The notes beneath the pieces are model-generated. The model saw nothing but the letters and a program-made list of their open reading frames with translations. It had not been told where the DNA came from and ran no database searches. Of a stretch of 37,387 nucleotides of DNA, positions 7,979-15,461 are shown in pieces. Within the stretch, counting starts at the first letter, position 1; the number at the start of each line of letters is the position of its first letter. The position numbers and the translations under genes were made by a program. Source of the stretch: JBOFGK01 sp051649085. GTDB taxonomy: Bacteria > Bacillota_I > Bacilli_A > UBA3375. The stretch lies in contig JBOFGK010000004.1 of NCBI GenBank assembly GCA_051649085.1, positions 1-37,387 on the forward strand, in the 5' to 3' direction.

Positions 7979-8160
7979 TATTTTTCTTTTATTTGTATTG
8001 TAAAGTAAACATCATCTAATCTACCAATCGCATTATTAAGGTTAATATTGCCAAAATATTGCATCATTAAGATAATTCCTACGTTAGATGTTAAATTTTG
8101 TGAAGAAATTTCCACAGAATCGATTCTTTTCATAAAATAATTATTTTCCCATTCAATCAT
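7975..8160 (-). pseudogene. Transposase-like N-terminal remnant (possibly IS1380 family)
   Basis: A 61-residue frame whose middle, SSQNLTSNVGIILMMQYFG, resembles the opening of IS1380-type transposases (a D/E-x-LTSxGG/Nxxxxxx pattern before the first helices). The frame stops abruptly after about 60 residues where a full transposase has over 400, and no catalytic part or inverted repeats are visible. The start lacks a good ribosome binding site. Its end lies in the -35 region of the leftward promoter at 7973-7978. The family call is tentative; it may be just a chance reading frame. Confidence 0.35.
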
Positions 8161-8278
8161 TTATTTGTTTTTTGATACAGTAATTATACGATGAAATAAA
8201 CACCTTTCCATTTTTTATTCATTAAATGAACTAACAAAAGTCGATATTCTACCTATTTAAAGAAAGTTTGTTGACTTT

Positions 8279-8338
8279 TTTACATTCTGATGAAAAATTC
8301 TGGTATAATTTAATTGTCATATCACTAAAGAATGATAT
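8279..8338 (+). promoter_or_regulatory. Promoter and probable ArsR operator of the arsenic operon
   Basis: TATAAT at 8304-8309 is preceded by TG at 8301-8302 (extended -10), with a weak -35 TTTACA at 8279-8284. Ten bases downstream is the inverted repeat ATATCA-N8-TGATAT (8319-8338), with a further TGATAT just before the RBS. A repeat just after the -10 ahead of an arsR gene is the usual place for an ArsR/SmtB operator. Arsenite would release the repressor. Confidence 0.6.
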
Positions 8339-8364
8339 TTGTGTGAAATGATATAAGGAGGATA

Positions 8365-8745
8365 ATGGACTTATTGAAACTGTTCGCTGATGTAAACCGG
8401 ATACGGATAATTAAAGTATTAATGGAAAAACAATTATGTGTTTGTGAGTTAGTAATTATCTTAAACTTGAATCAGACTAATATTTCCAATCATTTAAAAG
8501 TGCTTAAAGAAGCAAACATTATTGAAATGGAAAAGCGTGATAAATGGAATTATTATGAATTTAATCATCAATCATTTAAAAATAATAAATTAATTGAGTA
8601 TGTTCAAGAACTAGATGAGTTACAGTTTAAAGCTGATTTAAAAAAACTTAAGTACATAAATCAAAACTTTCAAGCGTGTACAATAAAAGCTAGTGATATT
8701 GAAGCGATAAAACGAGAAATGGAGTGTTTAGATGAAGCAGAATAA
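8365..8745 (+). CDS. arsR: ArsR-family arsenic-responsive repressor
   Basis: Winged-helix repressor that binds its own promoter and lets go when it binds As(III)/Sb(III). The 126-residue protein has the metal-sensing pair LCVCEL (Cys25 and Cys27) at the start of the DNA-binding unit, the recognition-helix region QTNISNHLKVLKEANI (about 46-61) and an extra Cys in the C-terminal tail (QACTIK). The RBS AAGGAGG is excellent. It overlaps the next gene, so repressor and pump are made together. The Cys pair plus the neighbours make arsenic, not another metal, the likely signal. Confidence 0.9.
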   Translation: MDLLKLFADVNRIRIIKVLMEKQLCVCELVIILNLNQTNISNHLKVLKEANIIEMEKRDKWNYYEFNHQSFKNNKLIEYVQELDELQFKADLKKLKYINQNFQACTIKASDIEAIKREMECLDEAE

Positions 8746-9766
8746 GATAAGTTTTTTTGAAAGAAATTTAACGATTTGGGTATTAGTTTGTATGGTATTA
8801 GGGATTTTAATTAGTAATTTTTTACCTATAATTCCAGAAACATTAACTAAGTTTGAATATTATAATGTTAGTATTCCAATTGCACTTTTAATTTGGATTA
8901 TGATTTTTCCGATGATGCTAAAAGTTGATTTTACAAGTGTAAAACGAATTAAGGAAGAACCAAGAGGTTTATATTTAACATGGATTATTAATTGGCTCGT
9001 AAAACCATTTACGATGTTTGCCATTACTTGGTTCTTTTTCTTTGTCGTTTTCAAAGCGTTCATACCACCTGAACTTGCAAAAGATTATTTAGCCGGAGCA
9101 ATTTTGCTTGGAGCTGCACCATGTACTGCGATGGTTTTTGTTTGGTCAAAGTTGACAAATGGAAATCCCCTTTATACAGTAATTCAAGTTGCAACAAATG
9201 ATTTGCTTATTTTAGTCTTATTTGTTCCAATAGTTGGATTTTTACTTGGAATGGGAAACATCATAATTCCATACCAGACGTTATTTTTATCGGTCATTTT
9301 ATTTGTTGTAATTCCCTTAGTAGCAGGGATAGTTACAAGAAATTATGTATTAAAACGGTATGGTGAAGAATATTTTACTAATAAGTTCATTAAAATGTTC
9401 GATAAATACACAATAGTTGGATTGTTACTAACATTAGTTCTAATTTTTAGCTTTCAGGGAAATGTAATAATTTCAAATCCGTTCAATATAGCTTTAATTG
9501 CAATCCCATTAGTAATTCAATCAGTCGCAATTTTTGGTCTAACCTATTTTATAGCATATAAACTTAGATTAAACCATGAAATTGCCGCACCAGCAGCAAT
9601 GATTGGTGGTAGTAATTTCTTTGAATTAAGTGTAGCCGTTGCAATCACGATTTTTGGTGTTGATTCACCGGTTGTACTAACAACAATTGTTGGAGTGTTA
9701 GTTGAAGTACCAATTATGCTTATGCTTTGCAATTTTGCTAATAAAACTGCAAAAGCTTTTAAGTAA
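8732..9766 (+). CDS. acr3: Arsenite efflux permease, ACR3 type
   Basis: Exports arsenite across the cytoplasmic membrane. The 344-residue protein has about ten hydrophobic segments and the ACR3 hallmark GAAPCTAMVFVWS, whose cysteine (Cys131) is required for transport in this family, plus the late GVLVEVPIML segment with the conserved Glu. It is unrelated to the twelve-helix ArsB type, although many annotations call it arsB. The start overlaps arsR by 14 bases in another frame; the RBS GGAG lies inside arsR. Confidence 0.93.
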   Translation: MKQNKISFFERNLTIWVLVCMVLGILISNFLPIIPETLTKFEYYNVSIPIALLIWIMIFPMMLKVDFTSVKRIKEEPRGLYLTWIINWLVKPFTMFAITWFFFFVVFKAFIPPELAKDYLAGAILLGAAPCTAMVFVWSKLTNGNPLYTVIQVATNDLLILVLFVPIVGFLLGMGNIIIPYQTLFLSVILFVVIPLVAGIVTRNYVLKRYGEEYFTNKFIKMFDKYTIVGLLLTLVLIFSFQGNVIISNPFNIALIAIPLVIQSVAIFGLTYFIAYKLRLNHEIAAPAAMIGGSNFFELSVAVAITIFGVDSPVVLTTIVGVLVEVPIMLMLCNFANKTAKAFK

Positions 9767-9797
9767 TTATGCTTAAAATTTAAATAAAAGGAGAAAA

Positions 9798-10208
9798 ATG
9801 AAAAAATTAAAAATTGGTTTTATTTGTGTTCATAATTCATGTAGAAGTATTATGGCAGAAGGAATTTGTCGAAAATATTATGGAGATATGTTTGAAGTAT
9901 ATTCAGCAGGAACGGTTCAAAAAGATCAAGTCAATCAAGATGCCGTTAGCTTATTAAAAGAGGAGTATCAAATTACAGACGAGTTTAACTCAAAATTATT
10001 AGAAACTTTACCCGAACTTGATATTGTAATAACTATGGGCTGTAATGTAAATTGTCCTTATTTACCATCCAAATATCGTGAAGATTTTGGACTTGATGAC
10101 CCAACAGGTAAAGACGAAGAGGTCTTTAAATTAACTGCTAAAATAATTGAATTAAAACTTGAACTTATTGTTCGAAAGTTAAATGCTGGTGAAATTTCAA
10201 TTGATTAA
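9798..10208 (+). CDS. arsC: Arsenate reductase, thioredoxin-coupled (LMW-phosphatase fold)
   Basis: Reduces arsenate to arsenite, which ACR3 can then export. The P-loop CVHNSCR (Cys10 to Arg16) fits the CX5R motif of low-molecular-weight phosphatase-type ArsC. GCNVNC supplies Cys82 and Cys86 for the disulphide cascade (Staphylococcus ArsC uses Cys10, 82 and 89, so the last cysteine is three residues closer here). LDDPTGK matches the conserved acid loop. 136 residues, normal length. RBS AAAGGAG; it lies 31 bases after acr3 with no terminator between. Confidence 0.92.
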   Translation: MKKLKIGFICVHNSCRSIMAEGICRKYYGDMFEVYSAGTVQKDQVNQDAVSLLKEEYQITDEFNSKLLETLPELDIVITMGCNVNCPYLPSKYREDFGLDDPTGKDEEVFKLTAKIIELKLELIVRKLNAGEISID

Positions 10209-10321
10209 AAATTAATATTAATGTTTTGATTAAAGTAATACAGAACAGTTTAGTAATAAAAGAGCTGTGAAGAAGTAATATGAGCATAGCAATAAATTTT
10301 AGCTTTGCAGTTGTTGGATAA

Positions 10322-10358
10322 AAAAAACTTAAGTAAAATTAACTTACTTAAGTTTTTT
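10322..10358. terminator. Bidirectional terminator between arsC and tRNA-Leu
   Basis: A stem of AAAACTTAAGTAA against TTACTTAAGTTTT has A on the left and T on the right, so it can end both the rightward arsenic operon and the leftward tRNA-Leu transcript that finishes at 10361. The 113 bases between arsC and this hairpin hold no visible gene. Confidence 0.8.
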
Positions 10359-10360
10359 TA

Positions 10361-10445
10361 TGGTGCGGATAAAGGGAGTCGAACCCCCACGCCTTGCGGC
10401 ACCAGATCCTAAGTCTGGCGTGTCTGCCAGTTCCACCATATCCGC
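10361..10445 (-). tRNA. tRNA-Leu (anticodon UAG), copy 1
   Basis: The minus strand reads GCGGATATGGTGGAACTGG at the 5' end and TTTATCCGCACCA at the 3' end, with CCA encoded. The anticodon loop CTTAGGA gives UAG, stem CCAGA/TCTGG. The long variable arm (TGCCGCAAGGCG) is typical of class II Leu tRNAs, and the T loop is GTTCGAC. Promoter just upstream. Identical to the tRNA at 15296-15380. Confidence 0.97.
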
Positions 10446-10455
10446 ATACTTACAT

Positions 10456-10484
10456 ATTCTAGCATATCCTGACAACTTTGTCAA
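10456..10484 (-). promoter_or_regulatory. Promoter of tRNA-Leu copy 1
   Basis: On the minus strand TTGACA (10484-10479), 17 bases, TAGAAT (10461-10456) with an extended TG; the tRNA begins ten bases later. Confidence 0.85.
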
Positions 10485-10529
10485 GCTATTTGGAAATAAT
10501 TTTTTGTCTAAAATTTTTCTTGTTATAAT

Positions 10530-10566
10530 TTTAAAAAATGAGGATAAACATTTATGTTTATCCTCT
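10530..10566 (-). terminator. Intrinsic terminator of the Cna-B surface protein gene
   Basis: On the minus strand GAGGATAAACAT pairs with ATGTTTATCCTC and is followed by ATTTTTT. It lies about 55 bases after the stop of the leftward gene. Confidence 0.85.
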
Positions 10567-10621
10567 TAAAAAATAATGAATAGATGAGATAATTATAAAA
10601 ACTTGAAGACTTAATGTTACT

Positions 10622-13600
10622 TTAGTCTAAACGTGTTTTAAGAATGTATAGTAAAATAGCGATTAAAATTAAGACTGCTGTTAGGAGTACACCTTTTGCG
10701 AGTACTGTATGAATTACTCCTGTTTTCAAAATCGTGTAGATTGGCTTTATTGGATCAATTAATGGGGAAACAGGCTCCGAAGCAATTATTTTATTTTCAA
10801 ATTTAAAGGTTTGTGTAAGACCGTTCTCGGTTACTTCAAATGGAATACATTCATCTTTTTTCTGATAACCTTGCGGAGCTACTTCCTCACAAATTTTATA
10901 GCTACCAACTGCAACGTTTGTTGTATGTTTTTCCGTTGTTGAAATCCACTCATCAATTACTTGATCGGTTTCGGTATCAGTAATTGTAAGCTTAGCACCT
11001 GCTAAGGCTTTACCTGTGAAAAAATCTGTTTTTTGAACAACAATTTCATTGACAATTTTCTCACGTGGAACAGTTTTACGTTTATTGAACAAATCAAATT
11101 TCTGCGTGATTCCAGCTTCAGTCACCGAAATATCAATACATTCTGTTGAAAGTTCATAGTTAGTCGGGGCAAGTGTTTCACAAACTTGATAGTCACCATA
11201 TTCTAAAGTTGTTTTATGTGCAGTTTCAGTTGAAACCCATTCATCAATAACTTTGTTTGATTTTTTTTCGGTAATTCTAATTGTTGCACCTGGAAGTTCT
11301 TCCTTTGAACTAAAATCACGCTTAGTAATTTCAATTTCATTGGTAATCAATTTATTGATGATTGGAATAAGTTCGTTTTCGCTTGAAGGAGCCTTTTCCA
11401 CAATGTCATATCCATGTAAGAAATAAATTTTTTGATGAGTATCAACAACAAATGTTTCTTCATATGGAGTATAAGTTGATTCTTGATTAATGTCATAACC
11501 AGGTCGTGATTTTGTTTCAGTAACTTTATATTCACCTGCTTTTAAATTTTTGATTAAAATTTTACCATTTTTATCAGTGAGAAAAGTAGTTTGAGTTGGA
11601 TTTTTCGTACCATTGATACCCACAATCGTAAATTCAGTATTTTCAAGTGGAACATGCATTTGATTATTGTGAATAAATCGATCACTGTTTTCTGGTAAAT
11701 CAAAGGTCATCTGAGTACTTTTTTCAGGTAGATTTCCAATTTTTTGTAGAGTTGCATCGGCAAGAATTGCATAGTTTTTCAGAGGTATTCCGCCATTTAA
11801 CTCAATGATTTCACCATCTTTAGTAATTGCAAATTCTTCACTATAATCCGGTGCTTGATAACCGTCAGCTTGTTTTGTTTCGGTAATTTTGTAAGTCCCT
11901 TTTTTCAAATCAGTAATTAATAGTTCACCATTTTTATCAGTTAAATATGTTGTTTTAATCGGATTTTTCGTGTTTTTTGTCCCAACAACTTTAAATTCAA
12001 CTCCGGCAAGAGGATTGAATGAGTCCACGCCATTTGTTAGTGATTCTCCATGTTTAATTAGGTGAACAGATCCACGTAACGCTTTGTTAAGTAGTGGTTT
12101 ACCACCATTTAATTCAACAACTTGACCATTAGTTTCAATTGAAAATTCTTCACTATAAGTTGGTGATGCATAACCATCAAGTGCTTTGATTTCAGTAATT
12201 GTGTATTTTCCATATTTTAAATTAGGAATTATAAGTTCACCTTTTTCATTTGTGGAAAATGTTTGGTCAAACCCTAAACCAGTTACTCTAAAAACAACTC
12301 CTTTTAAAGGGATTTCAGTCTTACTTGTATCAGTTTGTTCACCGATTTTTGTCAATTTTGCACTACCTTTAATTACGTCGTTTATTAATTGACCATTTGT
12401 AGCTAATTTGATGTTATCACCATCATGGATAATTTCAAATTCCTCTTTGTACTTGTTATTAATATAACCAACAATTGTTTGAGTTTCACTAATAGTATAC
12501 TTACCTGGTTTTAGATTTTTGTCAGAAATTTTACCTTTTTCATCAGTCGTTAAAACTTTATCATATCCAAATCCTGTAACTCTGAATGTAACACCTTGAA
12601 GTGGAAGTAGTTCAGAACTTGAGTTATCAAAAGTTTCTCCAACTTTAATCAATTCAAAGGATCCACGGTTAATTTGATTAATGATATCTTGTCCTTGATT
12701 GATTAAGAAAATTTCCTCTGCTTTATCAATAACAAATTCCTGATCAAAAGTTCCATGGTAACCAGTTAATGGTTTAGTTTCAGTTAGTTTGTAATTTCCA
12801 GCTTTAAGATTATCTACTTTTAGATTACCAGTAGCATCGGTATATAAAGTTTGTTTTAGACCAAGACCTTCTAATTTGAATTCAACTCCTTTAAGTGGTT
12901 TTAAACTCGAATCGGCATTATCAAAACTCTCACCAACTTTTTTTAAAGAAAAGCTTCCTTTAATTATATCATTTAATAGATATTTTCCGCCATTTAAGAC
13001 AGTTGTAGTACTTGGTTTAACTGTAAAATTTTCTTTATAAATTTGTCCGAAAAAACCAGTATTTATTTTATAACCAAATGGTGCCTTTGTTTCTTCAATA
13101 GTGTAATTTCCTGGATTTAAAGTTTCTTTTAAAAAACCATTTTTATCAGTTTTTACAAGCTTCTTATTACCTTGTGCATCGGTAATCGTAAATTCTGCAT
13201 TTTGTAAACCGACAATATCATTTAGTGAGTTGTCAAAATTTTCTCCTTTTTTAGTCAATTCAATGTAACCAATTGCTTGTTCAAACGTAGCAGTTGAATT
13301 AACAGGTTCAAGGGTAGTAGTTGGTTGTAAATTAACAAGCTTTTGAACACCAGTTGCAGTATACATAATTGAAGCTCTTTTTTTCGCATCAGTATTGACA
13401 GTAAAGCTAATAGTTCCATTTTTACTTAAATTTTTAGTTGCTAATCTAAAAGAGCTTCCGATCGGTAGTGAAGTAACACTTTTTCCACTATCATCGATCA
13501 TGTAAATATCACTTTCAAGTCCAGTAAGCCAAAAATTACCAGTTGTTCCAGCTGTAGTATATTTAGGGGTGATTAGACTATTTGTTTGCTCATCATATGT

Positions 13601-14335
13601 TGCAACGCCACCACCAGTTATTGTTAGATTTTCCTGTGGTAAATCTAAAGAATCTGCTTTTTCTAAGAGCATATTGACATATTCATCATTTAAATTTTCC
13701 ACTTTTGTTCGATCAAACTCACCGATAAAAGCGTTAAGTGCAACCCAAGTACGAATGTATGCTTCATCATCGCTTAATCCGTATTGACCACCAGCATTAG
13801 ATGGAAAACCCCACCATAAAATTGCTTTTACACCATCACTATTTAAAACTTGCCCATTATCGTATTGATTACCATCTGGAAATTCTGCCTTTGGTTCAAT
13901 ACAATAAACATCTCCAATGCCTTCAATCCAAATTCTTGGTGTTGAATATGTTGATTGCCAAATTACGATTCCATTTGAATCTCCGATATTTTTTGCTTGT
14001 TTATTTGAATAATCAGTTGGATTTGCAATGTATGCTTGTAGTTGCTGATTACTTAAACTTGAATAAATTGCTTTATCTTCAAGGATTCCAACAACACTCA
14101 TATTTTCTGGTGCATTTGTACTAGTATTAATTTGTGAAGTATCAATTGGTGTATTAAGACCTGCCTGTAATTCACTTTCTGTGATTGGTGTTGCTTGTGA
14201 ATTTGCTTCAGTTTCTATTGTTTCTGGAGCTGGAATAGTCTCAGCTGCAAATAGACTTGAGGGAATTGAGCCAAATAAAAGTATTAGCATTAGCAAAACC
14301 CGCCCAAACTTTTGTATCTTTTGTTGAATAATCAT
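10622..14335 (-). CDS. Large Cna-B-repeat surface protein with degenerate thioester domain and sorting signal
   Basis: Secreted, wall- or membrane-anchored protein, probably an adhesin or pilin-like stalk. In the 1242-residue frame counted from 14350: signal peptide to about 36 (SSLFAA), a Thr/Glu-rich stretch, a TQXA/thioester-type domain about 125-235 with Cys150 in VYCIEP, then eight Cna-B/prealbumin-like repeats (about 360-1190), each with a lysine near the start and a TETK-like Glu, the pattern of intramolecular isopeptide bonds. The end has ILKTG where LPXTG is expected, then a hydrophobic segment and KTRLD. The last two repeats each hold two Cys. An ATG at 14350 exists, but GAGGAG at 14348-14343 is seven bases before the ATG at 14335, so I start there. 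No sortase gene is nearby. Confidence 0.85.
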   Translation of the reverse strand: MIIQQKIQKFGRVLLMLILLFGSIPSSLFAAETIPAPETIETEANSQATPITESELQAGLNTPIDTSQINTSTNAPENMSVVGILEDKAIYSSLSNQQLQAYIANPTDYSNKQAKNIGDSNGIVIWQSTYSTPRIWIEGIGDVYCIEPKAEFPDGNQYDNGQVLNSDGVKAILWWGFPSNAGGQYGLSDDEAYIRTWVALNAFIGEFDRTKVENLNDEYVNMLLEKADSLDLPQENLTITGGGVATYDEQTNSLITPKYTTAGTTGNFWLTGLESDIYMIDDSGKSVTSLPIGSSFRLATKNLSKNGTISFTVNTDAKKRASIMYTATGVQKLVNLQPTTTLEPVNSTATFEQAIGYIELTKKGENFDNSLNDIVGLQNAEFTITDAQGNKKLVKTDKNGFLKETLNPGNYTIEETKAPFGYKINTGFFGQIYKENFTVKPSTTTVLNGGKYLLNDIIKGSFSLKKVGESFDNADSSLKPLKGVEFKLEGLGLKQTLYTDATGNLKVDNLKAGNYKLTETKPLTGYHGTFDQEFVIDKAEEIFLINQGQDIINQINRGSFELIKVGETFDNSSSELLPLQGVTFRVTGFGYDKVLTTDEKGKISDKNLKPGKYTISETQTIVGYINNKYKEEFEIIHDGDNIKLATNGQLINDVIKGSAKLTKIGEQTDTSKTEIPLKGVVFRVTGLGFDQTFSTNEKGELIIPNLKYGKYTITEIKALDGYASPTYSEEFSIETNGQVVELNGGKPLLNKALRGSVHLIKHGESLTNGVDSFNPLAGVEFKVVGTKNTKNPIKTTYLTDKNGELLITDLKKGTYKITETKQADGYQAPDYSEEFAITKDGEIIELNGGIPLKNYAILADATLQKIGNLPEKSTQMTFDLPENSDRFIHNNQMHVPLENTEFTIVGINGTKNPTQTTFLTDKNGKILIKNLKAGEYKVTETKSRPGYDINQESTYTPYEETFVVDTHQKIYFLHGYDIVEKAPSSENELIPIINKLITNEIEITKRDFSSKEELPGATIRITEKKSNKVIDEWVSTETAHKTTLEYGDYQVCETLAPTNYELSTECIDISVTEAGITQKFDLFNKRKTVPREKIVNEIVVQKTDFFTGKALAGAKLTITDTETDQVIDEWISTTEKHTTNVAVGSYKICEEVAPQGYQKKDECIPFEVTENGLTQTFKFENKIIASEPVSPLIDPIKPIYTILKTGVIHTVLAKGVLLTAVLILIAILLYILKTRLD

Positions 14336-14437
14336 AATTAATCTCCTCATAAAAACTTTTTTATAGGTTGGAAGATATTGTTTATTTTAATTTCTAAACT
14401 TAGATTTTTGTGAAAAAATTTCTGAATAATAACAATG

Positions 14438-14499
14438 ATACGACAGTAATCGTATTTTTATTTACTATGTCATATTAAAAAATAATATTTTTTCGTCAA
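14438..14499 (-). promoter_or_regulatory. Possible promoter and operator of the surface protein gene
   Basis: A minus-strand TTGACG (14499-14494) has a weak -10 (TATGAC, 19 bases away). Just downstream is the perfect inverted repeat ATACGA-N6-TCGTAT (14438-14455), in the place of an operator. The -10 match is poor, so the promoter call is weak; the palindrome itself is plain. No dedicated regulator gene is adjacent. Confidence 0.35.
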
Positions 14500-14636
14500 G
14501 AGTATCGAACTTTGACACCAATATTGTCTAAAAGATCTATTGGATTTAATTTGCTCGCAATGTAGAAGTAGTTGCCTACTCCATGCATACAAACCTTAAA
14601 ACCTATAAAAAAATTAAAAGTATTCTCATATTTTAC
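14496..14636 (-). other. Open frame in phase after the UAG stop of the small helical protein
   Basis: Directly after the TAG that ends the 64-residue gene, the same frame stays open for 46 codons (including GVGNYFYIASKLNPIDLL) up to a TGA at 14496-14498. It has no start codon with a ribosome binding site. It could be the remains of a once longer gene, a readthrough extension or chance. I do not recognise the peptide. Confidence 0.25.
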
Positions 14637-14831
14637 CTAATCCTGTCTTAAATATTTTAAATCTTGAATTGTTTGTCGTAAATCAGCAATTGCTCTCTCG
14701 ATTTCCGTACTTGCATTCACAGTTTTACGTGAATTTATTAAATCTTTTGCTTTAGAAATCATTTGTTGCGTTTTAGTCAACTCTATTAAAATAGTACGCC
14801 TTTTACTTTCAGTAAAACTATTCGTTTTCAT
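14637..14831 (-). CDS. Small helical (coiled-coil-like) protein, unknown function
   Basis: 64 residues, strongly charged with regular hydrophobic spacing (LTKTQQMISKAKDLINS, IERAIADLRQTIQDL), so mainly alpha-helical and probably a short coiled coil; no signal peptide or cysteine. It has a good ribosome binding site (AAAAGGA) and its own promoter 120 bases upstream, which supports a real gene. It is divergently spaced from nothing and sits upstream of the surface protein on the same strand, inside the tRNA-Leu-bounded segment. Function not recognised. Confidence 0.65.
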   Translation of the reverse strand: MKTNSFTESKRRTILIELTKTQQMISKAKDLINSRKTVNASTEIERAIADLRQTIQDLKYLRQD

Positions 14832-14959
14832 ATTTATCCTTTTATCAAACTAGATATTTCATCTTTAAATTATGTTTGTTGGAGTTCACGAGTTCCTACA
14901 AAAAACTATTTGAAATGAAATAAGTAAATTATAATAATTTTCTATTCCCCTTATCTACT

Positions 14960-14988
14960 AGTATACAAAAAAAAAGAAAAAAAGTCAA
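14960..14988 (-). promoter_or_regulatory. Promoter of the small helical protein gene
   Basis: TTGACT (14988-14983), a 17-base almost pure pyrimidine spacer, then TATACT (14965-14960). The transcript would have a leader of about 120 bases before the ATG at 14831. Confidence 0.65.
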
Positions 14989-15250
14989 TTAATTTGATAA
15001 AAAATAAAAATATATACATTTTAATAAAATATTTTATATTGTTAAAAAGCATATTTTGAGTACAAAATGAAATTTTTTTAAACAATCTTTTTCAAATGTT
15101 CTAAATGAGCTTAAGTTTTTATTAAGTAAAAAGCTAAGACGAAAAAATTAAAAAGAAATTAATAATACATTTTAAATAGAAAATACTAAAAAATAGATAT
15201 GATTTTAAGTAAATGTTACTTATTTATGGCAAAAGTCTACACATAATATA
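14989..15250. other. Very AT-rich intergenic stretch, no gene seen
   Basis: Between the small-protein promoter and the tRNA-Leu terminator the sequence is mostly A/T homopolymer runs. I find no open frame with a ribosome binding site, no RNA gene and no clear repeat. Confidence 0.6.
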
Positions 15251-15292
15251 AAAAAAGATCTTACTTAAATTAAAACTTAAGTAAGATTTTTT
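15251..15292. terminator. Bidirectional terminator next to tRNA-Leu copy 2
   Basis: A perfect 11-bp stem, ATCTTACTTAA (15258-15268) with TTAAGTAAGAT (15277-15287), has an A run on the left and a T run on the right. On the minus strand it ends the tRNA transcript. Its core CTTACTTAA resembles the hairpin beside copy 1. Confidence 0.8.
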
Positions 15293-15295
15293 AAA

Positions 15296-15380
15296 TGGTG
15301 CGGATAAAGGGAGTCGAACCCCCACGCCTTGCGGCACCAGATCCTAAGTCTGGCGTGTCTGCCAGTTCCACCATATCCGC
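15296..15380 (-). tRNA. tRNA-Leu (anticodon UAG), copy 2
   Basis: Base-for-base identical over the full 85 bases, including the encoded CCA, to the tRNA at 10361-10445; same strand and anticodon. Flanking identity stops within a few bases on both sides. Confidence 0.97.
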
Positions 15381-15390
15381 GCACTTAATT

Positions 15391-15419
15391 ATTGTAGCAC
15401 AGGATTAAACGTTTGTCAA
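15391..15419 (-). promoter_or_regulatory. Promoter of tRNA-Leu copy 2
   Basis: Minus-strand TTGACA (15419-15414), 17 bases, TACAAT (15396-15391), ten bases before the tRNA. Same spacing as copy 1 but different spacer sequence. Confidence 0.85.
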
Positions 15420-15461
15420 TAGCTAAATTAAAAAAAACAAAAAAATTAGAAACTATTTTGT

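Noticed and set aside
10360..10569. 69-residue plus-strand frame covering tRNA-Leu copy 1
   Set aside because: The same bases form a perfect tRNA with promoter and terminator on the other strand; the frame has no RBS and runs through the terminator.
10790..13260. CRISPR-like or DNA-level tandem repeat in the surface protein gene
   Set aside because: The repetition is at protein level (Cna-B domains of 80-100 residues) with diverged DNA; there are no short identical repeats with spacers.
13801..14124. 107-residue plus-strand frame inside the surface protein gene
   Set aside because: No ribosome binding site, odd Leu/Tyr/His composition and full overlap with a convincing gene on the other strand.
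14637..14639. UAG as a sense codon (pyrrolysine or suppressed stop)
   Set aside because: No pyrrolysine genes are visible, the surrounding genes use UAG as a normal stop (for example yvcK and trhP2), and the downstream frame is unassigned.
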